Translations under genes and position numbers: made by a program
The notes under the pieces: generated by a model
What the model saw: only the letters and a program-made list of their open reading frames with translations
Told to the model about the DNA's origin: nothing
Databases searched by the model: none
Assembly: GCA_910583615.1 (NCBI GenBank)
Contig: CAJTXP010000013.1
Span: 26,147-90,146, forward strand
Source of the DNA: an uncultured Lachnospiraceae bacterium
GTDB lineage: Bacteria > Bacillota > Clostridia > Lachnospirales > Lachnospiraceae
Reading direction: 5' to 3'
Length of the DNA: 64,000 bases
Shown: piece by piece, positions 7,662 to 15,882 of the stretch
Position numbering within the stretch: position 1 is the stretch's first letter
Layout: every line of letters starts with the position of its first letter

Positions 7662-8162
7662 ATGGAAAATCAGATGAAAAAAGAAAATTCTCTGAAAAAT
7701 ATTCTTGGGAATCTGGATATCATCGTCGCAGGCGTAGCGCTGATCGTCCTGATCATTTTGACCTTTGCAGGCGTGGTCATGCGCTACATTGTCGGCCAGC
7801 CTTTTACCTGGCTGGAAGAAGTGCAGCTTTTCTGCATGGTCTGGATCGTGTTTGCAGCAGGCGGAGCGGCGTTCCGCACCAAAAGCCATGTGGCCATTGA
7901 GATGGTGGTGGAGATGTTTCCGGAAGGCGTGCAGAAGATCATCAGCTATGTGATCGATGTCGTGGTTTTTCTGGTGATTGCGTATCTGCTCTACAACAGC
8001 TTCGGATTTATCCAGATGTTCATGAAGAACGGAAGAAGCTCCAGCATGCTGAAGATACCCATGACGGTACAGTACGGGATTGCGCCGGTTTCGTACGTGC
8101 TTATGATTGTAAGCTATTTCTACAGCAAATATTTTGACAAGAGTGAGGAAGGAGGAGAGTAA
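7662..8162 (+). CDS. dctQ: TRAP transporter small permease subunit (DctQ family)
   Basis: This 166-residue inner-membrane protein has four predicted membrane helices (roughly 20-42, 55-75, 95-118 and 135-155) and the usual WLEEVQLF motif after helix 1. It partners the large subunit encoded 2 bp downstream. The ATG at 7662 has GGAGGGAGAG upstream; the longer in-frame start at 7596 lies inside the terminator-like hairpin and is rejected. Confidence 0.9.
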   Translation: MENQMKKENSLKNILGNLDIIVAGVALIVLIILTFAGVVMRYIVGQPFTWLEEVQLFCMVWIVFAAGGAAFRTKSHVAIEMVVEMFPEGVQKIISYVIDVVVFLVIAYLLYNSFGFIQMFMKNGRSSSMLKIPMTVQYGIAPVSYVLMIVSYFYSKYFDKSEEGGE

Positions 8163-8164
8163 TC

Positions 8165-9457
8165 ATGTCAAGTTCAACGATTATTGCCATCTGTGCGGTG
8201 GCGCTTCTGGTACTGCTGTTTTTGAAGGTTCCGGTCTATATTGCGGTTCTCGGCGCTTCTGCGTGTTACTTTGTCCTGAATCCTTCCGCGAATCCGGTGA
8301 TTTTTGCACAGCAGGCGATTACCGGCGTGGAGAGCATCTCGCTGCTGGCAATTCCGTTCTTTGTCTGCGCGGGTATTGTCATGAATTACACGGGCGTTAC
8401 CTCCCGGATCATGGATTTCTGTTCCGTGCTGACCGGGCGGATGACCGGCGGACTGGCGCAGGTGAATATCCTTCTGTCCACCCTTATGGGAGGCCTGTCC
8501 GGTTCCAATATCGCAGATGCGGCCATGGAAGCGAAGATGATGGTGCCTGAGATGGAGAAGGTCGGATTTTCCAAATCCTTTTCCACCGTCGTAACAGCCG
8601 TGTCGTCCATGATTACGCCCCTGATCCCGCCCGGGATTGCCATGATCCTGTACGGCTGTATTGCAAATGTTTCCATTGGCAAGCTGTTTATCTCCGGCAT
8701 CGGCGTGGGCGCGATCCTCTGCATCGCGGAGATGGTGCTGACGGCAGTTATCTCCAAAAAGCGCGGCTATGTGCCCATGCGTACGGAAAAGATCTCCCCG
8801 AAAGAGTTCGGCAGGGCGGCAAAGCCGGCGATTCTGCCGCTGTGCCTTCCGATTATCATCATCGGCGGTATCCGCCTCGGTATCTTCACCGCTACGGAGG
8901 CCGGAGCAGTCGCAATCATCTATGCGGTGATCCTGGGACTGATCTACCGGGAACTGAAGATGAAGGATATGACCGTTGCCCTGAAAGAGACGGTAACGAC
9001 CACGGCTTCCATTATGCTGATCGTGTCGGCGGCGGCGGTATTTTCCTGGATCCTGACCAAGGAGCGGATTCCCCAGCAGCTGACGGAATGGATGATGACG
9101 GCAATCCACAGCAAGTACGTATTCCTGATCGTAGTCAATATTTTCCTGATTATCGTTGGCATGTTCATCGAGGGAAACGCTTCCATGATCATTCTGGTGC
9201 CGCTTCTTGCGCCGATTGCAGCAAGCTATGGCATTGACGAGATCCAGTTTGCCATGGTCTATATTTTCAATAACGCCATCGGAGCATTTTCGCCGCCTAT
9301 GGGTACCCTGATGTTTGTAACCTGCGGCATTACCGGCTGTAAGACGAAGGATTTCATCAAGGAGGCCGTTCCCTATTATATCCTGCTGTTTGTCGTACTG
9401 ATGCTTCTGACCTATGTGCCGTTCTGTACGACTGCACTGGTTAACCTGTTCTACTAA
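8165..9457 (+). CDS. dctM: TRAP transporter large permease subunit (DctM family)
   Basis: This 430-residue, highly hydrophobic protein has about a dozen membrane segments. Typical DctM signatures are present, including GLSGSNIADAA near residue 102 and ITPLIPPGIAMILYG near residue 150. It forms the Na+-coupled transport channel with DctQ. The gene begins 2 bp after dctQ with AAGGAGGAGAG as ribosome site, and the sugar-acid enzymes follow directly, supporting hexuronate import. Confidence 0.93.
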   Translation: MSSSTIIAICAVALLVLLFLKVPVYIAVLGASACYFVLNPSANPVIFAQQAITGVESISLLAIPFFVCAGIVMNYTGVTSRIMDFCSVLTGRMTGGLAQVNILLSTLMGGLSGSNIADAAMEAKMMVPEMEKVGFSKSFSTVVTAVSSMITPLIPPGIAMILYGCIANVSIGKLFISGIGVGAILCIAEMVLTAVISKKRGYVPMRTEKISPKEFGRAAKPAILPLCLPIIIIGGIRLGIFTATEAGAVAIIYAVILGLIYRELKMKDMTVALKETVTTTASIMLIVSAAAVFSWILTKERIPQQLTEWMMTAIHSKYVFLIVVNIFLIIVGMFIEGNASMIILVPLLAPIAASYGIDEIQFAMVYIFNNAIGAFSPPMGTLMFVTCGITGCKTKDFIKEAVPYYILLFVVLMLLTYVPFCTTALVNLFY

Positions 9458-9522
9458 AAACAAGATACAGCAGCAGTCCGGGCGGCATGCTGCAGAATTT
9501 TCAGAGGAGTTGAAGATCTGAT

Positions 9523-11022
9523 ATGGAAAAACTGAATTATGAGGTTCTGGAAAAAACAGGCTATCAGGGCTACCTGTTAAAAAAAGCGCCTGAAAAAGTC
9601 CTGCAGTTCGGCGAAGGCAATTTCCTGCGCGCCTTCGTGGATTACTGGTTTGACCTTGCCAACGAAAAGGCGGGATGGAACGGGAAATGCGTGCTGGTCC
9701 AGCCTATCGGAGGCGGACTTGCGAAGATGATCAATGAGCAGGAGGGGCTCTATACCCTGTATCTGCGGGGCAGCGAGAAAGGACAGAAGGCGGATGAGCG
9801 CCGGGTGATCTCCAGCGTCAGCCGCTGCCTGAACCCCTATGAGGCGGACGATTATAAAGCCATGATGGAGGTGGCTGCCGGCGACGACCTGGAGATTATC
9901 GTCTCCAATACGACGGAAGCGGGCATTGTATATGATCCGTCCTGCAGGCAGGAGGACCTTCCGCCTTCCAGCTTTCCGGCAAAATTAACGCAGGTGCTCT
10001 ACCATCGTTATCAGGCGGGAAAGCCGGGCATTCTCATGCTGGCCTGCGAGCTTATTGACAACAATGGAAAAGAGCTTTTGAAATGTGTAAATCAGTACAT
10101 TGATCAATGGGGCATGGAGGAAGGCTTCCGCACCTACGTCAACGAAGAATGCACTTTCTGCGGTTCTCTGGTGGACCGGATCGTTCCGGGACGGATCCGG
10201 GATCCGAAAGAAGTGGAAGAGCTGAATAAAAAACACGGATATGAGGATCCGCTTCTGGACGTGGGAGAAGTGTTCGGCGTGTGGGTGATTGAAGGAGACG
10301 AGAAGCTGAATGACGTACTTCCGTTCCGGAGAGCAGGGATCGAAGACAGGGTATTCGTCACGCCGGATATGAGCCCCTATAAGAAGAGAAAGGTTCGGAT
10401 TCTGAATGGGGCGCACACCGGATTTGTACTGGGCGCTTATCTGGCAGGGGAGGACATCGTCCGCGACTGCATGCATGACGAGGTCATCAGAGGCTTTATG
10501 AACAAGATGCTTTATGAAGAGGTGATTCCGACTCTTCCGCTGGATAAGGACGATCTGATGCAGTTTGCCGCTGCCGTTGAGGACCGCTTTAACAATCCGT
10601 TTGTGAATCACGAGCTCATGAGCATCTCCCTGAACTCCACATCCAAATGGAAAGCCCGGAATATGCCCTCCTTCCTTGGCTATATAGAAGAGAAAAAAGA
10701 GCTTCCGGTCTGCCTGACCATGTCTCTGGCCGCTTATATTGCATTTTACAGCAACGATATTCAGGGACTGACGGATGCGGGCCTGGTGTGCAGGCGTCCG
10801 GCAGGCAATGAATATACAGTCAGCGATGACCGCTGGGTCCTGGAGTTCTACCATGCGCATAAAGAGGACAGTGAAGAAGCGCTGGTGCACGCAGTGCTGT
10901 CCAATACGCAGATGTGGGATCAGGATCTGACCGCCATCGACGGACTGGAGGCCGCAGTTGCCTCCGGATTGAAAAAGATACGGACGGAAGGAGCGAAAGC
11001 AGCTTATCAGAGCTGTCTGTAA
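9523..11022 (+). CDS. uxaB: Tagaturonate reductase (altronate oxidoreductase)
   Basis: This 499-residue mannitol-dehydrogenase-superfamily enzyme catalyses D-tagaturonate + NADH to D-altronate in galacturonate catabolism. The diagnostic N-terminal motif VLQFGEGNFLRAF (residues 26-38) and the catalytic-domain segment KKRKVRILNGAHT are both present, and the length is close to E. coli UxaB (about 480). The gene starts with an ATG after AGAGGAG and ends 5 bp before uxaA. No uxaC (uronate isomerase) is found in the window, so the tagaturonate supply must come from elsewhere or from the dehydrogenase at the head of the operon. Confidence 0.92.
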   Translation: MEKLNYEVLEKTGYQGYLLKKAPEKVLQFGEGNFLRAFVDYWFDLANEKAGWNGKCVLVQPIGGGLAKMINEQEGLYTLYLRGSEKGQKADERRVISSVSRCLNPYEADDYKAMMEVAAGDDLEIIVSNTTEAGIVYDPSCRQEDLPPSSFPAKLTQVLYHRYQAGKPGILMLACELIDNNGKELLKCVNQYIDQWGMEEGFRTYVNEECTFCGSLVDRIVPGRIRDPKEVEELNKKHGYEDPLLDVGEVFGVWVIEGDEKLNDVLPFRRAGIEDRVFVTPDMSPYKKRKVRILNGAHTGFVLGAYLAGEDIVRDCMHDEVIRGFMNKMLYEEVIPTLPLDKDDLMQFAAAVEDRFNNPFVNHELMSISLNSTSKWKARNMPSFLGYIEEKKELPVCLTMSLAAYIAFYSNDIQGLTDAGLVCRRPAGNEYTVSDDRWVLEFYHAHKEDSEEALVHAVLSNTQMWDQDLTAIDGLEAAVASGLKKIRTEGAKAAYQSCL

Positions 11023-11027
11023 AGCCT

Positions 11028-12506
11028 ATGAAAACAATTCAGATTACAACGGCAGACAATGTGGCGGTGGCGCTTCATCCTGTTGCGAAAGGAGAACGGA
11101 TCGAGGCCGGGGGGCGGGTCCTGGAGGCTGCGGAAGAGATTCCTCAGGGCCATAAAATCGCAGTCTGCAGGATTGGAAGCGGGGAACATGTGGTCAAATA
11201 CGGATTTCCCATCGGTCATGCCACCAGAGATGTGGAAGCAGGATGCTGGGTACATACCCACAATATGGCCACCAATCTGGAAGGGGAGATGGAGTACCGG
11301 TATGAGCCGGATCTCCATGCCCCGGAACCGGTGGAGCCGGAGATATTCATGGGATATCGGAGACGGGACGGCCGCGCGGCGATCCGCAATGAGATCTGGG
11401 TGATCCCCACAGTGGGCTGCGTGAACGATGTGGCGAAGAAGATCGTGAAAGACAACCAGCATCTGGCGCAGGGGAGCATTGACGGCCTCTATACCTTTCC
11501 GCATCCCTTCGGCTGCAGCCAGACCGGTCACGACCACGCCCAGACCAGAAAGCTTCTGGCGGCTCTGGTGCGTCATCCCAATGCGGGAGCCGTTCTTGTA
11601 GTGGGACTTGGCTGTGAAAACCTGACCCATGAGCAGTTCCTCCAGGAACTGGGTGAATACGATGCGGACCGGGTGAAATTCCTCACCTGTCAGGAGGTGG
11701 AGGATGAGTTCGCCGAGGCGGAGCGGCTGTTAAAAGAATGTGCGGCTTATGCGTCTTCTTTCGTGCGGGAACCGATTCCGGTCAGCGAACTGGTTATCGG
11801 CATGAAGTGCGGAGGCTCCGACGGTCTGTCCGGCATTACGGCCAATCCGACAGTGGGCAGATTCAGCGATATGATGAGTGCCAGAGGCGGTTCCACGGTG
11901 CTGACGGAAGTGCCGGAGATGTTCGGTGCAGAAGGATTTCTCATGAACCGGTGTGTCAACGAAGCAGTATTTGAAAAAGCCGTAAACATGATCAATGGGT
12001 TTAAAAATTACTTCATCAGCCATAACGAGGTGGTCTATGACAATCCCAGCCCGGGCAACCGCCAGGGCGGAATCACCACGCTGGAGGACAAATCCTGCGG
12101 CTGTGTGCAGAAAGGCGGTACGGCCCCCATCATGGATGTGATCGGTTACGGGGAGCAGGTGGTGACGAAGGGGCTGAACATGCTCTACGGCCCCGGCAAC
12201 GATCTGGTGTCCGTTACGGCCATGACGGCGGCGGGAGCGCATATGATTCTGTTTACCACGGGACGGGGGACGCCCTTCGGGGCTCCGGCGCCCACGCTGA
12301 AGATTGCCACCAACAGCCAGCTGGCGGAAAAGAAGAAGGGGTGGATTGATTTTGACGCAGGTCCGGTGGCGGACGGAGAGTCTGTTGAGTCTGCAGCCGG
12401 AAGGCTTCTTCGGCTGGTGATCCAGGTGGCCGGCGGGCAGAAGACCCGGACGGAGGAGATGGGATACCGGGAGATCTCGATCTTTAAGGATGGGGTCGTG
12501 CTGTAG
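11028..12506 (+). CDS. uxaA: Altronate dehydratase, full-length
   Basis: This 492-residue enzyme converts D-altronate to 2-keto-3-deoxygluconate. It carries the small N-terminal SAF domain (about 1-75) and the large C-terminal catalytic domain in one chain. Conserved cysteine motifs include FGCSQTG, LGCENL, MKCGGSDG and CGC, consistent with metal-dependent dehydration. The ATG at 11028, 5 bp after uxaB, gives the normal family N-terminus (MKTIQI); the longer open frame overlaps uxaB and is rejected. It is the last gene of the operon. KDG kinase and aldolase genes are not in the window. Confidence 0.93.
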   Translation: MKTIQITTADNVAVALHPVAKGERIEAGGRVLEAAEEIPQGHKIAVCRIGSGEHVVKYGFPIGHATRDVEAGCWVHTHNMATNLEGEMEYRYEPDLHAPEPVEPEIFMGYRRRDGRAAIRNEIWVIPTVGCVNDVAKKIVKDNQHLAQGSIDGLYTFPHPFGCSQTGHDHAQTRKLLAALVRHPNAGAVLVVGLGCENLTHEQFLQELGEYDADRVKFLTCQEVEDEFAEAERLLKECAAYASSFVREPIPVSELVIGMKCGGSDGLSGITANPTVGRFSDMMSARGGSTVLTEVPEMFGAEGFLMNRCVNEAVFEKAVNMINGFKNYFISHNEVVYDNPSPGNRQGGITTLEDKSCGCVQKGGTAPIMDVIGYGEQVVTKGLNMLYGPGNDLVSVTAMTAAGAHMILFTTGRGTPFGAPAPTLKIATNSQLAEKKKGWIDFDAGPVADGESVESAAGRLLRLVIQVAGGQKTRTEEMGYREISIFKDGVVL

Positions 12507-12550
12507 AAGAAACCGGTGCCAGGCGATAATATAAACGATGGATAATGGTT

Positions 12551-13312
12551 TTATACAGTTCCCTGATACCCCAGAAGCCTGGAGATCCTGGCAGCCTGCC
12601 GGCGGATCAGCTCTCCTGCCTTTTCATAATCATCTTCCGGCCGGTAGAAGCCGGAGATACTGACTGCGCCTTCGAGCGTTCCGTTTCTCTGATAGACCGG
12701 AGCGCTGGCGCAGACCATGTGTTCTTCATATTCACGGAAATCCAGTGCATAGCCGCGCGTGCGGATCAGGTCCAGGTCCCGGGAGAGTTCTTCCGGGCTT
12801 TTTAGCGTATACCGGGTTCTGGGCTGTATCTCCATGTCGGAGAGAAGGGCGTTGGACTGTTCCTCCGGCAGAAAGGCCAGCAGGGTCTTTCCAAGAGAGG
12901 TACAGTACAAAGGTGCGGTACTCCCCACGGTTGCCGTTGTAATAATGGGATTTTCAGGAACTTCCTTTAAGATATAGACGACTTCTTTTCCGGAAAGCTT
13001 TCCGAAGAATGCAGTTCGGTCGGATATATGGGCCAGTTCTGTAAGCTCGGAGGAGATCAGCTTCAGCGTATCGTTGGCGTCGGGATAAGACATACCGATC
13101 CGGTAGGCAAAGATCCCGATCTGATAGAGTTGTTTTGGCCCGGATTTTGTGGAAAGCATTCCTTCCTGCACAAGGGTGACCAGGATGTCGTAGGCGCTGG
13201 TCTTTGGAAGGGAGAACTGCTCACACAGTTCGTCCAGAGAGACGCCCTCCGGGTGAGCGGCAATACAGGAAAGTATCTGTACGGCGCGCTGTACGGTTCG
13301 ATTGGTTTTCAA
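12551..13312 (-). CDS. IclR-family transcriptional regulator
   Basis: This 253-residue regulator has an N-terminal winged helix (TVQRAVQILSCIA, then LPKTSAYDILVTL) and a C-terminal effector-binding domain with LYCTSLGKTLLAFLPEE, both standard for IclR/KdgR proteins. Translation starts at TTG (13312) with GGAGG 8 nt upstream. It is convergent with uxaA, 44 bp apart. KdgR-type IclR proteins often sense 2-keto-3-deoxygluconate, the product of UxaA, so control of this operon is plausible but not shown. A 216-bp palindromic element lies in its promoter-proximal region. Confidence 0.9.
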   Translation of the reverse strand: MKTNRTVQRAVQILSCIAAHPEGVSLDELCEQFSLPKTSAYDILVTLVQEGMLSTKSGPKQLYQIGIFAYRIGMSYPDANDTLKLISSELTELAHISDRTAFFGKLSGKEVVYILKEVPENPIITTATVGSTAPLYCTSLGKTLLAFLPEEQSNALLSDMEIQPRTRYTLKSPEELSRDLDLIRTRGYALDFREYEEHMVCASAPVYQRNGTLEGAVSISGFYRPEDDYEKAGELIRRQAARISRLLGYQGTV

Positions 13313-13349
13313 GAAACTTCCTCCTTCCTTTGTTGTATGTTATCCTGTC

Positions 13350-13565
13350 GTTACTGTTCACGGGGTGGGTGGCGGTCTGCGCCCTGGACCTCTGTGCTCT
13401 GCGCTCGTATGGAATGTATCGGACACCGAAGCCGTTTTGTCCGTCCCATTCGGACAGGTTTGTTCGCCTGAGACGGACAAAACGGCTCCGCTGTCCGCTC
13501 CAGTCCACACAGCGCTGCAGAGCACAGAGGTCCAGGGCGCAGACCACCACCCGGTGAACAGTAAC
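13350..13565. repeat. 216-bp near-palindromic (MITE-like) element
   Basis: The outer arms GTTACTGTTCAC (13350-13361) and GTGAACAGTAAC (13554-13565) are perfect inverses. Further in, a 28-bp perfect pair (13374-13401 with 13518-13545) follows. A third pair carries GCCGTTTTGTCCGTC near 13431-13445 and its inverse near 13472-13486, leaving a loop of about 25 nt. The whole unit could fold as one long hairpin. It is flanked by ATCCTGTC (13342-13349) and ATCCTATC (13566-13573), which look like a worn 8-bp target duplication. No open frame inside it is credible. It is GC-rich compared with the sequence just outside. Confidence 0.8.
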
Positions 13566-13603
13566 ATCCTATCACAGCCCTTCTGATTTCGCAAGTGGAG
13601 CGC

Positions 13604-13632
13604 TTGATAAAAGCAGGAAGCTGTGTTAGGAT
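13604..13632 (+). promoter_or_regulatory. Probable promoter of the AAA-like/nuclease gene
   Basis: -35 TTGATA (13604-13609), a 17-nt spacer and -10 TAGGAT (13627-13632) lie about 80 bp upstream of the ATG, just beyond the palindromic element. Confidence 0.45.
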
Positions 13633-13710
13633 GGGTATAGGATAAATGTATGGGTGCCTGGTAAAATTCAGATGTTTTGATGGAAAGAACCGTCGTAAGG
13701 AGAAGGTATC

Positions 13711-15384
13711 ATGGGCGAAATAAAGGTTCCGGTTGGCCGCTCCGGTTTTGCGGATATCCGGACAAACGGATACTATTATATCGATAAAAGCGGATTGATC
13801 AAAGAGCTGCTGAGAACAGACGGTACGCAGGTTACGCTTTTTACCCGTCCCCGCCGCTTTGGCAAGACATTGAACATGCATATGCTGGCGGAATTTTTTG
13901 ATCTGCAAAAAGACAGCCGTGCGCTTTTTGAGGGACTGTCCATATCGGAGGAGAAGGAGCTGTGCAGGGAATGGATGAACCAGTATCCCGTACTGTTCCT
14001 GTCTTTTCGTACGGTGGACGGGCTGAGCTTTGAAAAAGCGTATGCGATGCTTGCGGCGGTGATTGCCCAGGCCTGTCAGGATCAGCTGTATCTGTTGGAG
14101 AGCGGGAGAGTGAATCCATATGAAAGAGAAGTGTTTCACCGGCTTGCGTCCAAGACAGCAACGCAGGAAGAGCTGGAGAATGGTCTGCGGCTGCTTTCCT
14201 GGCTGATGGCTGCTCATTATGAAAAACCGGTTATCCTGCTGATCGATGAATACGATGTACCTCTGGCGAAGGCGAGTGAAAAAGGGTATTATCCGGAGAT
14301 GCTCGAGGTCATGAAAGGCATCATGCAGACGGTCAAAGACAATACGTCCCTGAAACTTGCGGTTGTCACGGGCTGTCTTCGGATCGCAAAGGAGAGTATT
14401 TTTACCGGAACCAATAATTTTGTGTCAGATACCATCAATGATACGAGACTGAATGAATATTTTGGATTTACGCAGGCAGAGGTAGACAGGCTCCTTGAGG
14501 ATGCCGGTCTTTCGGAGCACGGGGAAAAGCTGCGGGACTGGTATGACGGTTATCACTTTGGCGATTATGACGTGTACTGTCCGTGGGATGTGATGAATCA
14601 TGTGAAGGATCTGCTTCTTAATCCGTCCATGGAGCCGAAAAATTACTGGGAAAATACCAGCGACAATTCCATTATCCGCATGTTTCTTGAGAGAACCGAT
14701 TTTGATATTCACGATAAGTTTGAGACGCTTTTGTCGGGAGGATATATCAAAGAGACGGTTACGGATCAGCTTACTTACGACATGCTGACCTCTTCCGAGG
14801 AAAATCTGTGGAGTCTGCTTTACCTCACCGGCTATCTGACCAGAATGAGGAAAGAGGAACTGCCGGGCGGCAGCCTGCAGCCGGGACAGATTGCTCTTAA
14901 GATTCCCAATGCGGAGATACGAAGTATCTTTCAGAAGAGTGTAAAAGCATGGTTTACGGAGACGTCCCGCAGGAGCAACCGTGACGAGCTGTTTGCGGCG
15001 TTGTGGAGCGGGGATACAGAGAAGCTGACTGCGATTCTTTCGGATCTTCTGTTTGACACGATCAGCTATCACGATTATCGGGAGAGCTTTTATCACGCTT
15101 TTTTGACCGGACTGGTATCCGGCGCCGGCTATCAGGTGGAATCCAATTATGAGAACGGTTTTGGCAGAGCGGATCTTGTCATCCGGGACCGCCGGAACCG
15201 GAGGGCTGCAGTCATCGAGGCAAAATGGACTGATTTTGAAAAAAAACTGGAGCAGGAATGCGGGAATGCCCTGCGGCAGATCGCAGAACGGCAGTATGCG
15301 AAGAAAACGGAACGCTCCGGCTACCGTGAGGTATGGAGCTATGGAATCGCATTTTACAAAAAGCAGTGTCTGGTCAGGAAATGA
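13711..15384 (+). CDS. AAA-ATPase-like protein with C-terminal PD-(D/E)XK nuclease domain
   Basis: This 557-residue protein belongs to a family common in gut anaerobes (AAA-ATPase_like plus PDDEXK_9/DUF1703). The N-terminus carries a variant Walker A, RPRRFGKT (46-53), and a Walker B, VILLIDEYD, near residue 175. The C-terminus has the nuclease core D488 (GRADLVI) with E503-A-K505 (VIEAKW). The catalytic triad looks intact, so the nuclease may be active. It is a single-gene unit preceded by AAGGAGAAGG. Its role is unknown; these proteins are often present in many copies and suspected mobile or defence-associated, but no mobile-element ends are visible apart from the nearby palindrome. Confidence 0.85.
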   Translation: MGEIKVPVGRSGFADIRTNGYYYIDKSGLIKELLRTDGTQVTLFTRPRRFGKTLNMHMLAEFFDLQKDSRALFEGLSISEEKELCREWMNQYPVLFLSFRTVDGLSFEKAYAMLAAVIAQACQDQLYLLESGRVNPYEREVFHRLASKTATQEELENGLRLLSWLMAAHYEKPVILLIDEYDVPLAKASEKGYYPEMLEVMKGIMQTVKDNTSLKLAVVTGCLRIAKESIFTGTNNFVSDTINDTRLNEYFGFTQAEVDRLLEDAGLSEHGEKLRDWYDGYHFGDYDVYCPWDVMNHVKDLLLNPSMEPKNYWENTSDNSIIRMFLERTDFDIHDKFETLLSGGYIKETVTDQLTYDMLTSSEENLWSLLYLTGYLTRMRKEELPGGSLQPGQIALKIPNAEIRSIFQKSVKAWFTETSRRSNRDELFAALWSGDTEKLTAILSDLLFDTISYHDYRESFYHAFLTGLVSGAGYQVESNYENGFGRADLVIRDRRNRRAAVIEAKWTDFEKKLEQECGNALRQIAERQYAKKTERSGYREVWSYGIAFYKKQCLVRK

Positions 15385-15426
15385 CGGATGCAAAGCTGCA
15401 AAATGAAAGAAAAGAGGAAGAGACAA

Positions 15427-15822
15427 ATGAAGGAGAAAAAGATTCTGGATACGTGCAATGGGCTTCAGCATATTGGAATTCCCACAGGCGATATGGAGAA
15501 AACCTGTGCGTTTTATGCGGAGCTGGGTTTTGAGAAAGTATATGAGACCGTGCTTTCGAGAGATCAGCGCGTTGTTTTCTTAAGATTCTGCAATCTGGTT
15601 CTGGAATGTTACGAGGGTGAGTGCGCCGGCAGGGCGGGAGCTGTTGATCATATTGCCATCGACTGCAGGGATATAGAAGCAGCCTATGCCCTGGCAGAAG
15701 AAAAAGGGTATTCCATCGTCAGCAACGGAATTGAGGAGCTTCCCTTCTGGGAAAATGGGGTGCGGTTTTTCACTGTGGAAGGACCGGATGCAGTGAAGGT
15801 GGAACTGAATCAATACTTATAA
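15427..15822 (+). CDS. VOC (glyoxalase/dioxygenase fold) family protein
   Basis: This 131-residue protein has two beta-alpha-beta-beta-beta repeats. The four metal-ligand positions of the vicinal-oxygen-chelate fold are visible as H15, E60, H75 and E126. It resembles the VOC protein at 22850-23230, which heads a sugar operon. It may therefore isomerise or epimerise a sugar derivative rather than act on methylglyoxal; this is inference. The start at 15427 is preferred because AGAGGAAG lies 7-14 nt upstream; earlier ATGs lack a ribosome site. It follows the nuclease gene by 42 bp. Confidence 0.8.
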   Translation: MKEKKILDTCNGLQHIGIPTGDMEKTCAFYAELGFEKVYETVLSRDQRVVFLRFCNLVLECYEGECAGRAGAVDHIAIDCRDIEAAYALAEEKGYSIVSNGIEELPFWENGVRFFTVEGPDAVKVELNQYL

Positions 15823-15826
15823 AAAC

Positions 15827-15870
15827 AACAGGGAAGGGCGTTTTACAACCGTCTTTCCCTGTTCTGCTTT
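15827..15870. terminator. Bidirectional terminator between convergent units
   Basis: AACAGGGAA (15827-15835) pairs with TTCCCTGTT (15855-15863), with partial pairing continuing inside. On the minus strand the hairpin is followed by GTTTTTAT, a good T-tract for the four-gene operon ending at 15883. On the plus strand a looser CTGCTTTT follows. Confidence 0.75.
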
Positions 15871-15882
15871 TGGAAAATGTCT

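Noticed and set aside
8174..9463. 429-codon minus-strand frame
   Set aside because: It is an exact shadow of dctM; the H, D, R, G and Q-rich product is the reverse of membrane-helix codons.
12507..12550. Terminator between uxaA and the IclR gene
   Set aside because: No stem with a T-tract can be drawn in this 44-bp gap.
13350..13565. Simple terminator for the convergent or neighbouring genes
   Set aside because: The element lies between divergently transcribed genes, is far longer than a terminator, and has no T-tract at either end.
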